64,000 nt of DNA, taken from Klebsiella quasipneumoniae subsp. quasipneumoniae (lineage in GTDB: Bacteria > Pseudomonadota > Gammaproteobacteria > Enterobacterales > Enterobacteriaceae). Positions 20,123 through 31,572 of this stretch are shown here, piece by piece. Numbering within the stretch: position 1 is the stretch's first letter; every line of letters begins with the position of its first letter. Where the stretch lies: NCBI RefSeq assembly GCF_020525925.1, contig NZ_CP084876.1, positions 3,472,001 through 3,536,000 on the forward strand. The letters are read 5' to 3'. The notes under the pieces are model-generated. The model saw only the letters and a list, made by a program, of their open reading frames with translations. It did not search any database and was not told the origin of the DNA. The position numbers were made by a program, and so were the translations under genes.

Positions 20123-23100
20123 TCATTCAAAGGGCGGCGGCGCCAGTACTTCGCGGTTACCGTTATGGCCCTGCTCGCTGACAATGCCCTGCGCTTCCAT
20201 CTGTTCGATAATACGCGCGGCACGGTTATAGCCGATGCGGAACTGGCGCTGCACCCCGGAAATCGACGCTTTACGCTTCTCGGTCACAAAGCTGACCGCC
20301 TGATCGAACAGCGGATCCAGCTCTTCACCACCGTCGAAGCCACCGCCGCCGCCTTCGCTTTCGCTGTCGGAGGTAATGCCGTCTACATACTGCGGACGAC
20401 CGCGGGCTTTCCAGTCCTGAACCACGGCGTGGACTTCCTGGTCGCGAACAAACGCCCCATGGACGCGCACCGGCGTGGTGGAGTTCGGCCCGGAGTAGAG
20501 CATGTCCCCCATCCCGAGCAGCGATTCCGCACCGCCCTGATCCAGAATGGTACGCGAGTCAATTTTGCTCGACACGGTAAAAGCGATGCGCGTCGGAATG
20601 TTGGCCTTAATCAGACCGGTAATGACATCCACCGACGGACGCTGCGTCGCCAGCACCAGGTGGATCCCCGCCGCACGCGCTTTCTGCGCCAGGCGAGCGA
20701 TCAGCTCTTCCACCTTCTTACCGACGGTCATCATCAGGTCGGCGAATTCGTCCACCAGCACCACAATATACGGCAGCTTTTCCAGTACCGGGTGCACGGC
20801 GTCCATACTGTCGCCTGGCTTCCAGTACGGATCCGGGATCGGACGCCCCATGCGCGCCGCTTCTGCAATCTTCTCGTTATAGCCCGCCAGGTTACGCACG
20901 CCCAGCGCCGACATCAGCTTGTAGCGACGCTCCATCTCGTTGACGCTCCAGCGCAGCGCATTGGCGGCGTCTTTCATGTCGGTAACCACTTCCGTCAGCA
21001 GGTGCGGAATTCCTTCGTAGACCGACAGCTCCAGCATTTTCGGGTCGATCATGATGAAACGCACATCTTCCGGCTGCGCCTTGTAGAGCATGCTGAGGAT
21101 CATGGCGTTGACGCCGACCGACTTACCGGAACCGGTGGTACCGGCCACCAGCAGGTGCGGCATTTTCGCCAGATCGGCCACCACCGGATCGCCGGCGATG
21201 TCTTTACCCAGCACCACGGTCAGCGGCGACGGGTTATCACGGAACTTGCTGTTGTCGAGCACTTCACGCAGGTAGACGGTCTGGCGCTTTTTATTCGGCA
21301 GCTCAAGCCCGACATACGGTTTACCCGGGATCACCTCCACCACGCGCACGGCGACCGTGGACAGTGAACGCGCCAGATCCCGTGACAGGTTAGAGATTCG
21401 CGCCGCTTTGACGCCAGGCGCCAGATTCAGTTCGAAGCGGGTGATCACCGGCCCCGGCGAGTAGTTCACCACATCCGCTTTAATGCGGAAATCGGCGAGT
21501 CGCGCTTCCACCAGTCGTGCCATCTGCTCGAGAGCAAAGGTATCCACCGGCTCGACTTCACTGGGCGGCGGCGTAAGCAGATCCAGCGACGGCAGCGGCG
21601 TCGTCGGCTTTTGCAGCGGTCGACTATCGCCATTGCGCATCAGCAGCGGGTGGATCAGGCTCTCCTGCGGCGCAGGCGCGGCAGGCTGATGCCCCTGCGG
21701 GGTAACCGGTTGGTGCTGCGGCACGGACTGCGGCGCAGTCTGGTAAGGCTGCGGCGGCACTGGCTGATGATGTACCGGCTGGTGCTGCGCAGGTTGATAA
21801 CCCTGCTGCGGAGCGGCGGCCGGTTGTTGATAATGCTGGGCTGGCTGCTGCGGCTGTACTTCCGGTGTCGGCGTAAACAGCGGCTCGCTCGGCCCCTCAT
21901 TGACCAGAGTTTTCATCGGCGAGAATTCGTAATCCGCCGGCGAGAACGGATTGGCGCCCGGCGGCTGCTCGGAGGCGTAGCGCTGCTGCTGGGTGGCGGC
22001 AAACTGGCGCGCCAGCTCCGCTTCCGCCGCAGCGTCGGCATCATCGTCATCAGTCGCGTTATCGTCTTCCCAGCGATGGCCATAACGCTGCTGTTGAGTG
22101 GCGGCGAACTGGCGAGCCAGTTCATCCTGCTCCATAGCATCCGCTTCCTCATCCGAGAGTAGCCCATCATCATAATGGGGGTCGCGCTCTGCCTGCCGCG
22201 CGCGCTGTTCTGCTTCACGCTGCGACGGTAGCTTGATGCCGTAGGAGGCCAGTTCCCGACGCGTCGGGACGCGAACGCGATTAGGCCGCGGTAGTTTTGG
22301 ACCAATGCCCTCTTTCACCTGTACCCGCGGTCCGCTGGAGGCCGGGCTGAACAATGGCGCCGTCGCTGCGGACGCGGCGGTCGCCGTCGTCGCGGCCGCT
22401 GAGCCGCCGCTGGCAGCCGTTGCCTGATGCACCCCGGCCGCCACCGCAGAAACCACGGTTGACTCCACGGGCGGTTTGGACGGGGCGGCTGGCGGCGTCA
22501 GCGGTTTGGTGGCGATCGGGCTTTCCGGCTCCGGAATAGGCTGATACCAGGAAGCCAGCAGCTCGCGTTCGCGCGCCCGCTTCTCTTCCACTTCCTCGAA
22601 GTAATAGAGCGGCGGACGTTTCACTTCTTCCTGCACGACCTCAGGCTCTGGCTGCGCGGCAGGTACCGGCGCGGGCTCAGGCTGATACGCCTGCGGCGCG
22701 GGCTGGCCGGCATGCGGATCGTAACTCGGCTGCTGATAAGGCGCAGTCTCGGGTTGATACCCCTGCGGCGCGGGCTGGCCGGCATACGGATCGTAAACCG
22801 GCTGCTGATACTGTGCAGGCTCGGGTTGATATCCCTGCGGCGCGGGCTGTTGCCCGGCATATGGATCGTAAACCGGCTGCTGGTGCGGCGCATGCTCGGG
22901 TTGATACCCCTGCGGCGCGGGCTGACCGGCATGCGGATCGTAAACCGGCTGCTGATACTGTGCAGGCTCGGATTGATACCCCTGCGGCGCAGGCTGTTGC
23001 CCGGCATATGGATCGTAAACCGGCTGCTGATACTGTGCAGGCTCTGGTTGATACCCCTGCGGCGCAGGCTGTTGTCCGGCATATGGATCGTAAACCGGCT

Positions 23101-24403
23101 GCTGGTGCGGCGCATGCTCGGGTTGATACCCCTGCGGCGCAGGCTGTTGTCCGGCATGCGGATCGTAAACCGGCTGTTGATACTGCGCCGGCTCTGGCTG
23201 ATACGCCTGCGGCGCGGGTTGCCCCGCTGGCGGCTGATAAGCAGCCTGCTGGAACGGGGCGGGTTCAGGCTGGTAGGCCTGCTGCGGCGGATAGCTGGCT
23301 TCTGGCTGATAAGCCGGCGCAGCGCCCTGATGGCCCGCCGTCGACTCGCCCCACGCCTGCGGCGCGGCAGTGGCCGCCGCCGCTGCGCCCACCGGCTCAG
23401 CGATACTGTGGCCGTTCAGCAACGGATCGTAAGGGTCGAAATCGCCCGGGCGCGCGGCGCTGGCGCCGGAAAATAGCACATCATTCTCTGCGGGACGCGC
23501 GGCGCTGGCGCCGGAAAACAGTACATCGTCGGCGGCGACAGGCGCACCGCTGGCGCTGTACTGCACGGCCTCTTCCCCGTCGTCCATCCGTTTGCCGGAG
23601 AAAAGCGCCGCGTCGGTTTTACGCCCCATAGGGTTGGTAAACTTCTCGGCCAGACGTTTACGCCGCGCCAGCGCGCTGCGCAAGATACGGGCCCGACGCG
23701 ATTCCTGGGGGGTTGCCGCCTCTTCGTCGTCGTACTCTTCATCGTCGTCTTCGTATTCGCCTTCATCGACCCAGGTATCGTCCCGACGGGTGCGGTTGCT
23801 GGCAAAGGTGAGTACGGACAGGATGCCGCCGCCCAGTTTTTCCGCAATGCTGACCCACGACCAGCCGGTAAACAGCGTCAGGCCGGCCGCCCAGATGCAC
23901 AACAGAGCGATGGTGCCGCCGCTGCTGTGCAGCAGCGGTTGCAGGGTGGTGCTCAGCAGGCTGCCAATCACCCCGCCAGAGGCGAAGTACCAGATATCAT
24001 CGGCGTTAATCGCTGCCAGACCGCAGGAGGTCAGGATCAGGGCTAACGCACCGATGAGACGAAGAGAAACGGCGAAATAGTCAATGTATTCGTCGTTTTC
24101 CTGATGCCGCCAGGCAAACCAGCATCCGCCGATGATGATCACCGGGATGGTATAGGCCATGACGCCAAAAATGAAAAACAGGGTATCGGCAAGCCACGCG
24201 CCGGGGGCGCCGCCTAAATTATGAATAGGCTCATGCCATGCCGTTTGCGACCAGCTTGGGTCCGAGGGGTTAAAGCTCAGTAATGCCGCCATCAGCCAGA
24301 TGGCGAAGAGGGAGCAAAGGATGAGCATCGCCTCAAGGAGTCGGCGCCCGCTGCTGAGTTTGGTAAGTTTGACTTCTTTGTCTTCGGTGTATTCCTGGCT
24401 CAA
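20123..24403 (-). CDS. ftsK: DNA translocase FtsK with expanded repeat linker
   Basis: FtsK links cell division to chromosome segregation: it anchors at the septum, pumps DNA and activates XerCD at dif. The 1426-residue product has four N-terminal membrane segments (about residues 20-190). A long Pro/Gln-rich linker follows, then the RecA-like motor with Walker A GTTGSGKS near residue 1090 and Walker [11 protein letters not shown]. The C-terminal gamma winged helix (about the last 65 residues, [18 protein letters not shown]) reads KOPS sequences. As I recall, E. coli FtsK is about 1330 residues, so this one is longer. Much of the linker is a 24-25-residue tandem repeat. Two smaller duplications are FSGASAARP and [14 protein letters not shown]. 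Confidence 0.96.
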   Translation of the reverse strand: MSQEYTEDKEVKLTKLSSGRRLLEAMLILCSLFAIWLMAALLSFNPSDPSWSQTAWHEPIHNLGGAPGAWLADTLFFIFGVMAYTIPVIIIGGCWFAWRHQENDEYIDYFAVSLRLIGALALILTSCGLAAINADDIWYFASGGVIGSLLSTTLQPLLHSSGGTIALLCIWAAGLTLFTGWSWVSIAEKLGGGILSVLTFASNRTRRDDTWVDEGEYEDDDEEYDDEEAATPQESRRARILRSALARRKRLAEKFTNPMGRKTDAALFSGKRMDDGEEAVQYSASGAPVAADDVLFSGASAARPAENDVLFSGASAARPGDFDPYDPLLNGHSIAEPVGAAAAATAAPQAWGESTAGHQGAAPAYQPEASYPPQQAYQPEPAPFQQAAYQPPAGQPAPQAYQPEPAQYQQPVYDPHAGQQPAPQGYQPEHAPHQQPVYDPYAGQQPAPQGYQPEPAQYQQPVYDPYAGQQPAPQGYQSEPAQYQQPVYDPHAGQPAPQGYQPEHAPHQQPVYDPYAGQQPAPQGYQPEPAQYQQPVYDPYAGQPAPQGYQPETAPYQQPSYDPHAGQPAPQAYQPEPAPVPAAQPEPEVVQEEVKRPPLYYFEEVEEKRARERELLASWYQPIPEPESPIATKPLTPPAAPSKPPVESTVVSAVAAGVHQATAASGGSAAATTATAASAATAPLFSPASSGPRVQVKEGIGPKLPRPNRVRVPTRRELASYGIKLPSQREAEQRARQAERDPHYDDGLLSDEEADAMEQDELARQFAATQQQRYGHRWEDDNATDDDDADAAAEAELARQFAATQQQRYASEQPPGANPFSPADYEFSPMKTLVNEGPSEPLFTPTPEVQPQQPAQHYQQPAAAPQQGYQPAQHQPVHHQPVPPQPYQTAPQSVPQHQPVTPQGHQPAAPAPQESLIHPLLMRNGDSRPLQKPTTPLPSLDLLTPPPSEVEPVDTFALEQMARLVEARLADFRIKADVVNYSPGPVITRFELNLAPGVKAARISNLSRDLARSLSTVAVRVVEVIPGKPYVGLELPNKKRQTVYLREVLDNSKFRDNPSPLTVVLGKDIAGDPVVADLAKMPHLLVAGTTGSGKSVGVNAMILSMLYKAQPEDVRFIMIDPKMLELSVYEGIPHLLTEVVTDMKDAANALRWSVNEMERRYKLMSALGVRNLAGYNEKIAEAARMGRPIPDPYWKPGDSMDAVHPVLEKLPYIVVLVDEFADLMMTVGKKVEELIARLAQKARAAGIHLVLATQRPSVDVITGLIKANIPTRIAFTVSSKIDSRTILDQGGAESLLGMGDMLYSGPNSTTPVRVHGAFVRDQEVHAVVQDWKARGRPQYVDGITSDSESEGGGGGFDGGEELDPLFDQAVSFVTEKRKASISGVQRQFRIGYNRAARIIEQMEAQGIVSEQGHNGNREVLAPPPFE
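22674..23218 (-). repeat. Tandem repeat array inside ftsK linker
   Basis: Seven full copies plus a partial eighth of a 24-25-codon unit, [20 protein letters not shown] followed by YAGQQ, cover FtsK residues of about 396-577. Units alternate between EPAQY and EHAPH types. Units 1-3 and 4-6 repeat the same order, and the EHAPH-coding segments at 23099 and 22877 are exactly 222 bp apart, showing a higher-order duplication of three units. Confidence 0.9.
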
Positions 24404-24442
24404 GAAAGGCTCTCCAGGTATCAGGCTGTTTCCTGCCTGCTG

Positions 24443-24482
24443 CTAAAACGGACAACAGCGCCGGGTCTCCCCGGCACTGTTG
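24443..24482 (-). terminator. Terminator downstream of lrp
   Basis: CAACAG-C-GCCGGG and CCCGGC-A-CTGTTG form a long stem with one mismatch and a TCTC loop. The minus strand continues CCGTTTTAG. It lies 57 bp beyond the lrp stop, before ftsK. Confidence 0.65.
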
Positions 24483-24538
24483 CTGTATGGATTAACAGGA
24501 GTGTAATCAAACTACGTCGAGTTTGCACCTGTTCCGTG

Positions 24539-25033
24539 TTAGCGCGTCTTAATAACCAGGCGATTACTTTGCTTGACTTCTTCCATTACCACATAGGTAC
24601 GGGTGTCGTTAACGCCCGGCAGGCGCAGCAAGGTCTCGCCCAGTAATTTACGATACGCTGACATATCCGGTACGCGGGTTTTCAACAGATAGTCGAAATC
24701 ACCGGAAACCAGATGACACTCTTGAATTTCTTCAAGTTTTTGCACTGCGGCGTTAAATTGCTCAAACACATCCGGTGCGCCACGATTCAGAGTAATCTCA
24801 ACAAATACCAGAAGTGATGCATCCAGATAATGCGGGTTGAGCAGCGCCGTATAGCCCTGAATAAAACCCTGTCTTTCAAGACGACGCACACGCTCAAGGC
24901 AAGGCGTCGGAGAAAGTCCCACCCGTTTAGAAAGCTCGACGTTAGAAATTCGCCCATCTTTTTGCAATTCATTCAGGATGTTACGATCAATGCGGTCGAG
25001 ATCTTTGCCAGGGCGCTTCTTGCTATCTACCAT
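24539..25033 (-). CDS. lrp: Leucine-responsive regulatory protein Lrp
   Basis: Lrp is a global DNA-binding regulator of amino-acid metabolism, transport and surface structures that senses leucine. The 164-residue product has an N-terminal helix-turn-helix (about residues 12-60, with DGRISNVELSKRVGLSPTPC) and a C-terminal RAM/ACT-like domain. It matches E. coli Lrp across its whole length. It is divergent from trxB across a 532-bp gap, which fits the long untranslated leader and autoregulation known for lrp. Confidence 0.97.
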   Translation of the reverse strand: MVDSKKRPGKDLDRIDRNILNELQKDGRISNVELSKRVGLSPTPCLERVRRLERQGFIQGYTALLNPHYLDASLLVFVEITLNRGAPDVFEQFNAAVQKLEEIQECHLVSGDFDYLLKTRVPDMSAYRKLLGETLLRLPGVNDTRTYVVMEEVKQSNRLVIKTR

Positions 25034-26534
<1,501 letters not shown>

Positions 26535-26562
26535 TCTTTACAAGTCAGTAACAAAGGTAAAG

Positions 26563-26590
26563 AAGGCGACGAAAAGTCGCCTTTATTTTT
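26563..26590 (+). terminator. Rho-independent terminator after trxB
   Basis: AAGGCGAC and GTCGCCTT form an 8-bp stem with a GAAAA loop followed by TATTTTT, 28 bp past the trxB stop. Confidence 0.88.
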
Positions 26591-26648
26591 GCCGCGATGT
26601 AACATTGCCGTGCCCAATATTCCCATAACGACACCTGCTAAGCGCGCA

Positions 26649-28415
26649 ATGAATAAAACCCGTCAACAAGAGTTAACCCGCTGGTTAAAACAGCAAAGCA
26701 TTATCTCCCGTCGCTGGTTGATGATTTCCCGCCTCCTCGGCGTGGCGAGCGGTCTGCTGATCGTGGCGCAGGCCTGGTTCCTGGCGCGGATCCTGCACCG
26801 GATGGTGATGGAGAATATTCCTGCAACCGCCCTGCTGCTGCCGCTGACCCTGCTGGTGCTGACCTTTGTGCTGCGCGCCTGGGTGGTCTGGCTGCGTGAA
26901 CGGGTCGGCTTTCAGGCCGGGCAGCATATTCGCTATGAAATTCGCCGCCAGGTGCTCGACCGTCTCCAGCAGGCGGGCCCGGCGTGGATCCAGGGTAAAC
27001 CGGCCGGCAGCTGGGCGACGCTTATCCTCGAGCAGATCGACGATATGCATGACTATTATGCCCGCTACCTGCCACAGATGACGCTGGCGGCCTGCGTGCC
27101 GCTGCTGATCGTTATCACTATTTTCCCGATCAACTGGGCCGCCGCGCTGATCCTCCTCGGCACCGCGCCGCTGATCCCCCTGTTTATGGCCCTGGTTGGG
27201 ATGGGCGCCGCCGATGCCAACCGGCGTAACTTCCAGGCGCTGGCCCGCCTCAGCGGCCACTTCCTCGACCGTCTGCGCGGCATGGAAACCTTGCGTATTT
27301 TTCACCGTGGTCAGGCCGAAACGGATAATATTCGCGACGCCTCGCAGGACTTTCGCCAACGCACCATGGAAGTCCTGCGCCTGGCGTTCCTCTCCTCCGG
27401 AGTACTGGAGTTTTTCACCTCGCTCTCCATTGCGCTGGTAGCGGTTTATTTCGGCTTCTCATACCTGGGCGAGCTTAACTTCGGCCACTATGGCGCGGGC
27501 GTCACGCTGATGGCGGGCTTCCTGACGCTGATCCTCGCCCCGGAGTTTTTCCAGCCATTACGCGACCTGGGCACCTTCTACCATGCCAAAGCCCAGGCCG
27601 TCGGCGCTGCGGACAGTCTGAAAACGTTTATGGAAACCCCGCTGACCCAGGTGGAGCGTGGCGAAAAAACCTTAAATGATAACGATCTGATTGGCGTGGA
27701 AGCGCGCGATCTGCTGATTAAATCTCCCGACGGGAAAGTCCTCGCCGGGCCGCTGAATTTTTCACTGCCTGCAGGCGCGCGGGTGGTGCTGGTGGGGCAG
27801 AGCGGCTCAGGGAAAAGTTCCCTGCTGAACACCCTGCTCGGCTTTTTGCCCTATGAAGGTTCGCTGAAGGTCAACGGCGTCGAGCTGCGCGAGCTGGACG
27901 CCGATCGCTGGCGTCGCCTGTTAAGCTGGGTGGGGCAGAATCCCCAGCTTCCTGCCGCCACGCTGCGGGAAAATGTGCTGCTGGCGTGGCCGGAAGCCAG
28001 CGATGCCCAGCTTCGGCTGGCGCTGGACAAGGCCTGGGTGAGCGAGTTTATCGCTCTGCTGCCGGATGGGATCCATACCGCCGTGGGCGATCAGGCGGGC
28101 CGTCTGTCGGTCGGCCAGGCGCAGCGTATCGCGGTCGCCCGCGCGCTGTTGGTGCCGTGCCGCCTGCTGCTGCTGGATGAACCCGCCGCCAGCCTCGACG
28201 CCCATAGCGAACAACGGGTTATGCAGGCGTTGACCCACGCCTCCACCCAGCAAACCACGCTGCTGGTTACCCATCAGCTTGAGGGACTGGCGGACTGGGA
28301 TGCCGTCTGGGTGATGCAGGACGGACAGATTATCGAACAAGGCGACTACGCCACGCTGGCCCGCGCCGGCGGGGTCTTCTCGGCGCTGTTGGCCCATCGT
28401 CAGGAGGAGATTTAA
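26649..28415 (+). CDS. cydD: CydD, cysteine/glutathione ABC exporter subunit
   Basis: CydD pairs with CydC in a heterodimeric inner-membrane ABC exporter. It sends cysteine and glutathione to the periplasm and is required for cytochrome bd assembly. The 588-residue product has a six-helix membrane domain and an ATPase domain with Walker A GQSGSGKSS, signature LSVGQAQR and Walker B LLLLDEPAAS. I chose ATG 26649 (MNKTRQQELTRW); the frame extends 60 bp upstream through terminator sequence. cydC begins immediately at the next base after the stop. Confidence 0.95.
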   Translation: MNKTRQQELTRWLKQQSIISRRWLMISRLLGVASGLLIVAQAWFLARILHRMVMENIPATALLLPLTLLVLTFVLRAWVVWLRERVGFQAGQHIRYEIRRQVLDRLQQAGPAWIQGKPAGSWATLILEQIDDMHDYYARYLPQMTLAACVPLLIVITIFPINWAAALILLGTAPLIPLFMALVGMGAADANRRNFQALARLSGHFLDRLRGMETLRIFHRGQAETDNIRDASQDFRQRTMEVLRLAFLSSGVLEFFTSLSIALVAVYFGFSYLGELNFGHYGAGVTLMAGFLTLILAPEFFQPLRDLGTFYHAKAQAVGAADSLKTFMETPLTQVERGEKTLNDNDLIGVEARDLLIKSPDGKVLAGPLNFSLPAGARVVLVGQSGSGKSSLLNTLLGFLPYEGSLKVNGVELRELDADRWRRLLSWVGQNPQLPAATLRENVLLAWPEASDAQLRLALDKAWVSEFIALLPDGIHTAVGDQAGRLSVGQAQRIAVARALLVPCRLLLLDEPAASLDAHSEQRVMQALTHASTQQTTLLVTHQLEGLADWDAVWVMQDGQIIEQGDYATLARAGGVFSALLAHRQEEI

Positions 28416-30137
28416 ATGCGCGCGCTCTTACCCTATCTGGCACTGTATAAACGCCACAAATGGATGCTGCTGCTCGGCATCGTACTGGCTATTGTGACCC
28501 TGCTGGCCAGTATCGGCCTGCTGACGCTCTCCGGCTGGTTTCTCTCCGCCTCTGCGGTGGTGGGCGTCGCCGGGATCTACAGTTTTAACTATATGCTGCC
28601 CGCCGCGGGCGTACGCGGCGCAGCGATTATCCGTACCGCCGGACGCTATTTCGAGCGTCTGGTCAGCCACGATGCCACCTTCCGCGTGCTGCAGCACCTG
28701 CGCGTCTTCACCTTCAGCAAACTGCTCCCCCTCTCTCCGGCGGGGCTGGCGCGCTTTCGCCAGGGGGAACTGCTCAACCGCGTAGTCGCCGACGTCGACA
28801 CCCTGGATCATCTCTACCTGCGGGTCATTTCGCCGCTGGTCGGCGCGCTGGTGGTGATTGTGGTGGTGACCTGCGGATTAAGCCTGCTCGACGTTACCCT
28901 CGCGCTGACGCTCGGCGGCATCATGCTGGTGACCCTGCTGGTTATGCCGCCGCTGTTCTATCGCGCCGGTAAACCGGCCGGAGAGAGTATGACCCAGCTG
29001 CGCGGTCAGTATCGGCAACAGCTTACCGCCTGGCTGCAGGGCCAGGCGGAGCTGATGGTGTTTAACGCCAGCGACCGCTATCGCGCGCAAATGGAAAAAA
29101 CCGAGCTCAGCTGGCAGGACGCGCAGCGTCGCCAGGCCGAGCTGACCGCGCTTTCACAGGCGCTAATGCTGTTAATCGGCGGAATCGCCGTGGTGGCCAT
29201 GCTCTGGCTGGCCTCAGACGGCGTCGGCGGCAACAGTCAGCCCGGGGCGCTGATCGCCCTGTTCGTCTTCTGCGCCCTGGCGGCTTTCGAAGCCCTGGCG
29301 CCCGTCACCGGCGCTTTCCAGCATTTAGGTCAGGTGATCGCCTCCGCGCTGCGGATCTCGCAGATCACTGACCAGCAGCCGGAAGTCTCCTTCGTTGAGG
29401 GCGAAGCCAGCAGGCCTGCGCAGGTGGCCTTAACCTTCAGGCAGGTCACCTTCCGCTACCCGCAGCAGCCCTCCCCCGCCCTGGAGAACATCTCCCTGCA
29501 GATTGCCGCCGGGGAACATATCGCTATTCTTGGCCGAACCGGCTGCGGAAAGTCGACGCTGTTGCAGTTGCTCACCCGCGCATGGGATCCGGCGCAGGGA
29601 GAGATATTGCTCAACGACCAGCCGCTGTCCGGGCTGAGCGAAGCCACCCTGCGGCAGTCAATGAGCGTGGTGCCGCAGCGCGTGCATCTGTTCAGCGCCA
29701 CCCTGCGCGACAACCTCCGGCTGGCGGCGCCTGAGGCTGATGACACTCTGCTCTGCGCCACCCTTGAGAAGGTAGGCCTGGAAAAACTGCTGGAAGATGG
29801 CGGACTCAACGGCTGGCTGGGCGAAGGCGGACGCCAGCTTTCCGGCGGCGAACTGCGCCGGCTGGCCATCGCCCGCGCGCTGCTCCACGATGCGCCGCTG
29901 ATGCTGCTGGATGAACCGACAGAAGGTCTGGATGCCGCCACCGAAAGCCAGATCCTGCATCTGCTGGCGGAAGTCATGCGCGAGAAGACCGTGCTGATGG
30001 TCACCCACCGCCTGCGAGGCCTGGCGCGTTTTAATCAGATAATAGTCATGGACAACGGCCAGATAATTGAGCAAGGTAGTCACGCGGAGCTGCTCGCTAA
30101 ACAGGGCCGGTACTTCCAGTTTAAACAGCGTCTGTAG
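28416..30137 (+). CDS. cydC: CydC, cysteine/glutathione ABC exporter subunit
   Basis: This is the partner half-transporter of CydD. The 573-residue product has the membrane domain in about residues 1-310. The ATPase domain follows, with Walker A GRTGCGKST, signature LSGGELRRL and Walker B LMLLDEPTEG. Its ATG directly follows the cydD stop (TAAATG), with the ribosome-binding site AGGAGG inside cydD, so the two are translationally coupled. aat follows after 39 bp and may be in the same transcript. Confidence 0.95.
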   Translation: MRALLPYLALYKRHKWMLLLGIVLAIVTLLASIGLLTLSGWFLSASAVVGVAGIYSFNYMLPAAGVRGAAIIRTAGRYFERLVSHDATFRVLQHLRVFTFSKLLPLSPAGLARFRQGELLNRVVADVDTLDHLYLRVISPLVGALVVIVVVTCGLSLLDVTLALTLGGIMLVTLLVMPPLFYRAGKPAGESMTQLRGQYRQQLTAWLQGQAELMVFNASDRYRAQMEKTELSWQDAQRRQAELTALSQALMLLIGGIAVVAMLWLASDGVGGNSQPGALIALFVFCALAAFEALAPVTGAFQHLGQVIASALRISQITDQQPEVSFVEGEASRPAQVALTFRQVTFRYPQQPSPALENISLQIAAGEHIAILGRTGCGKSTLLQLLTRAWDPAQGEILLNDQPLSGLSEATLRQSMSVVPQRVHLFSATLRDNLRLAAPEADDTLLCATLEKVGLEKLLEDGGLNGWLGEGGRQLSGGELRRLAIARALLHDAPLMLLDEPTEGLDAATESQILHLLAEVMREKTVLMVTHRLRGLARFNQIIVMDNGQIIEQGSHAELLAKQGRYFQFKQRL

Positions 30138-30176
30138 GCTATTATCTAATTTTTGCTGATGCGTATTGAGGTTAAA

Positions 30177-30878
30177 ATGCGTCTGGTTCAGCTCTCCCGG
30201 CATTCTATCGCCTTCCCTTCTCCGGAAGGCGCCCTGCGTGAACCTAACGGCCTGCTGGCGCTCGGCGGCGATCTAAGCCCCGCGCGTCTGCTGATGGCCT
30301 ATCAGCGTGGTATTTTTCCCTGGTTTTCCCCCGGCGACCCGATCCTCTGGTGGTCGCCCGATCCCCGGGCAGTGCTTTGGCCGGAACAGTTCCATCTCAG
30401 CCGCAGCATGAAGCGCTTTCATCAGCGCTCCCCCTACCGCGTCACGCTCAATCATGCCTTTGGCGAGGTGATTGAGGGCTGCGCCAGCGATCGTGACGAA
30501 GGCACCTGGATAACCAGCAGCATCGTTCGCGCCTATCACCAGCTGCATGAGCTGGGCCATGCCCACTCCATTGAAGTCTGGCAGGAGAATACCCTGGTGG
30601 GGGGAATGTACGGCGTGGCGCAGGGGGCATTGTTTTGCGGCGAGTCGATGTTCAGCCGGGCGGAAAATGCCTCTAAAACCGCGCTGCTGGTATTTTGCCA
30701 GGACTTTGCGCAGAGCGGCGGTAAATTAATTGACTGTCAGGTGCTGAACAACCACACCGCGTCATTAGGCGCAGTGGATATTCCCCGCCGCGATTATCTG
30801 GACTATCTCTCGGTATTACGCGGCTACCGTCTACCCGAGCGATTTTGGGTACCACGGGTGCTATTTCCGGGCGGATAA
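30177..30878 (+). CDS. aat: Leucyl/phenylalanyl-tRNA-protein transferase
   Basis: Aat adds Leu or Phe from charged tRNA to proteins with N-terminal Arg or Lys, making N-degrons for ClpS-ClpAP. The 233-residue product has the conserved blocks [32 protein letters not shown] and [20 protein letters not shown] chose ATG 30177 ([10 protein letters not shown]); an ATG eight codons upstream is also in frame. The downstream clpS-clpA pair belongs to the same degradation pathway. Confidence 0.95.
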   Translation: MRLVQLSRHSIAFPSPEGALREPNGLLALGGDLSPARLLMAYQRGIFPWFSPGDPILWWSPDPRAVLWPEQFHLSRSMKRFHQRSPYRVTLNHAFGEVIEGCASDRDEGTWITSSIVRAYHQLHELGHAHSIEVWQENTLVGGMYGVAQGALFCGESMFSRAENASKTALLVFCQDFAQSGGKLIDCQVLNNHTASLGAVDIPRRDYLDYLSVLRGYRLPERFWVPRVLFPGG

Positions 30879-31450
<572 letters not shown>

Positions 31451-31481
31451 TTGTTTTCGCCACTAAGGCGTCAGATGCTGA

Positions 31482-31507
31482 AGGCCGGGATAATTCCCGG
31501 TCTTTTC
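31482..31507 (+). terminator. Rho-independent terminator after infA
   Basis: GGCCGGGA and TCCCGGTC form the stem around TAAT, followed by TTTTCATTTC, 32 bp past the infA stop. Confidence 0.85.
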
Positions 31508-31526
31508 ATTTCTACCGCCAGCCAGC

Positions 31527-31555
31527 AAAAAAAAACCGGCCAATGGCCGGTTTTT
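31527..31555. terminator. Bidirectional terminator between infA and clpA
   Basis: AAAAACCGGCC and GGCCGGTTTTT form a near-perfect stem with a short AAT loop, with A and T tracts on both flanks. It ends the clpA transcript on the minus strand and backs up the infA terminator on the plus strand. Confidence 0.9.
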
Positions 31556-31572
31556 ACATGCAAGATATCGCC

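Noticed and set aside
20087..21367. 426-codon plus-strand open frame over the ftsK motor region
   Set aside because: It is antisense to the most conserved part of FtsK and rich in His, Arg and Gln, as expected from a reverse-frame artefact.
22674..23218. Regular spaced repeats that could suggest a CRISPR array
   Set aside because: The repeats are in frame with ftsK, the unit is 72-75 bp without unique spacers, and no cas genes are near.
22712..23631. Repetitive plus-strand open frames over the ftsK linker
   Set aside because: They are reverse-frame readings of the FtsK repeat and have no independent start signals.
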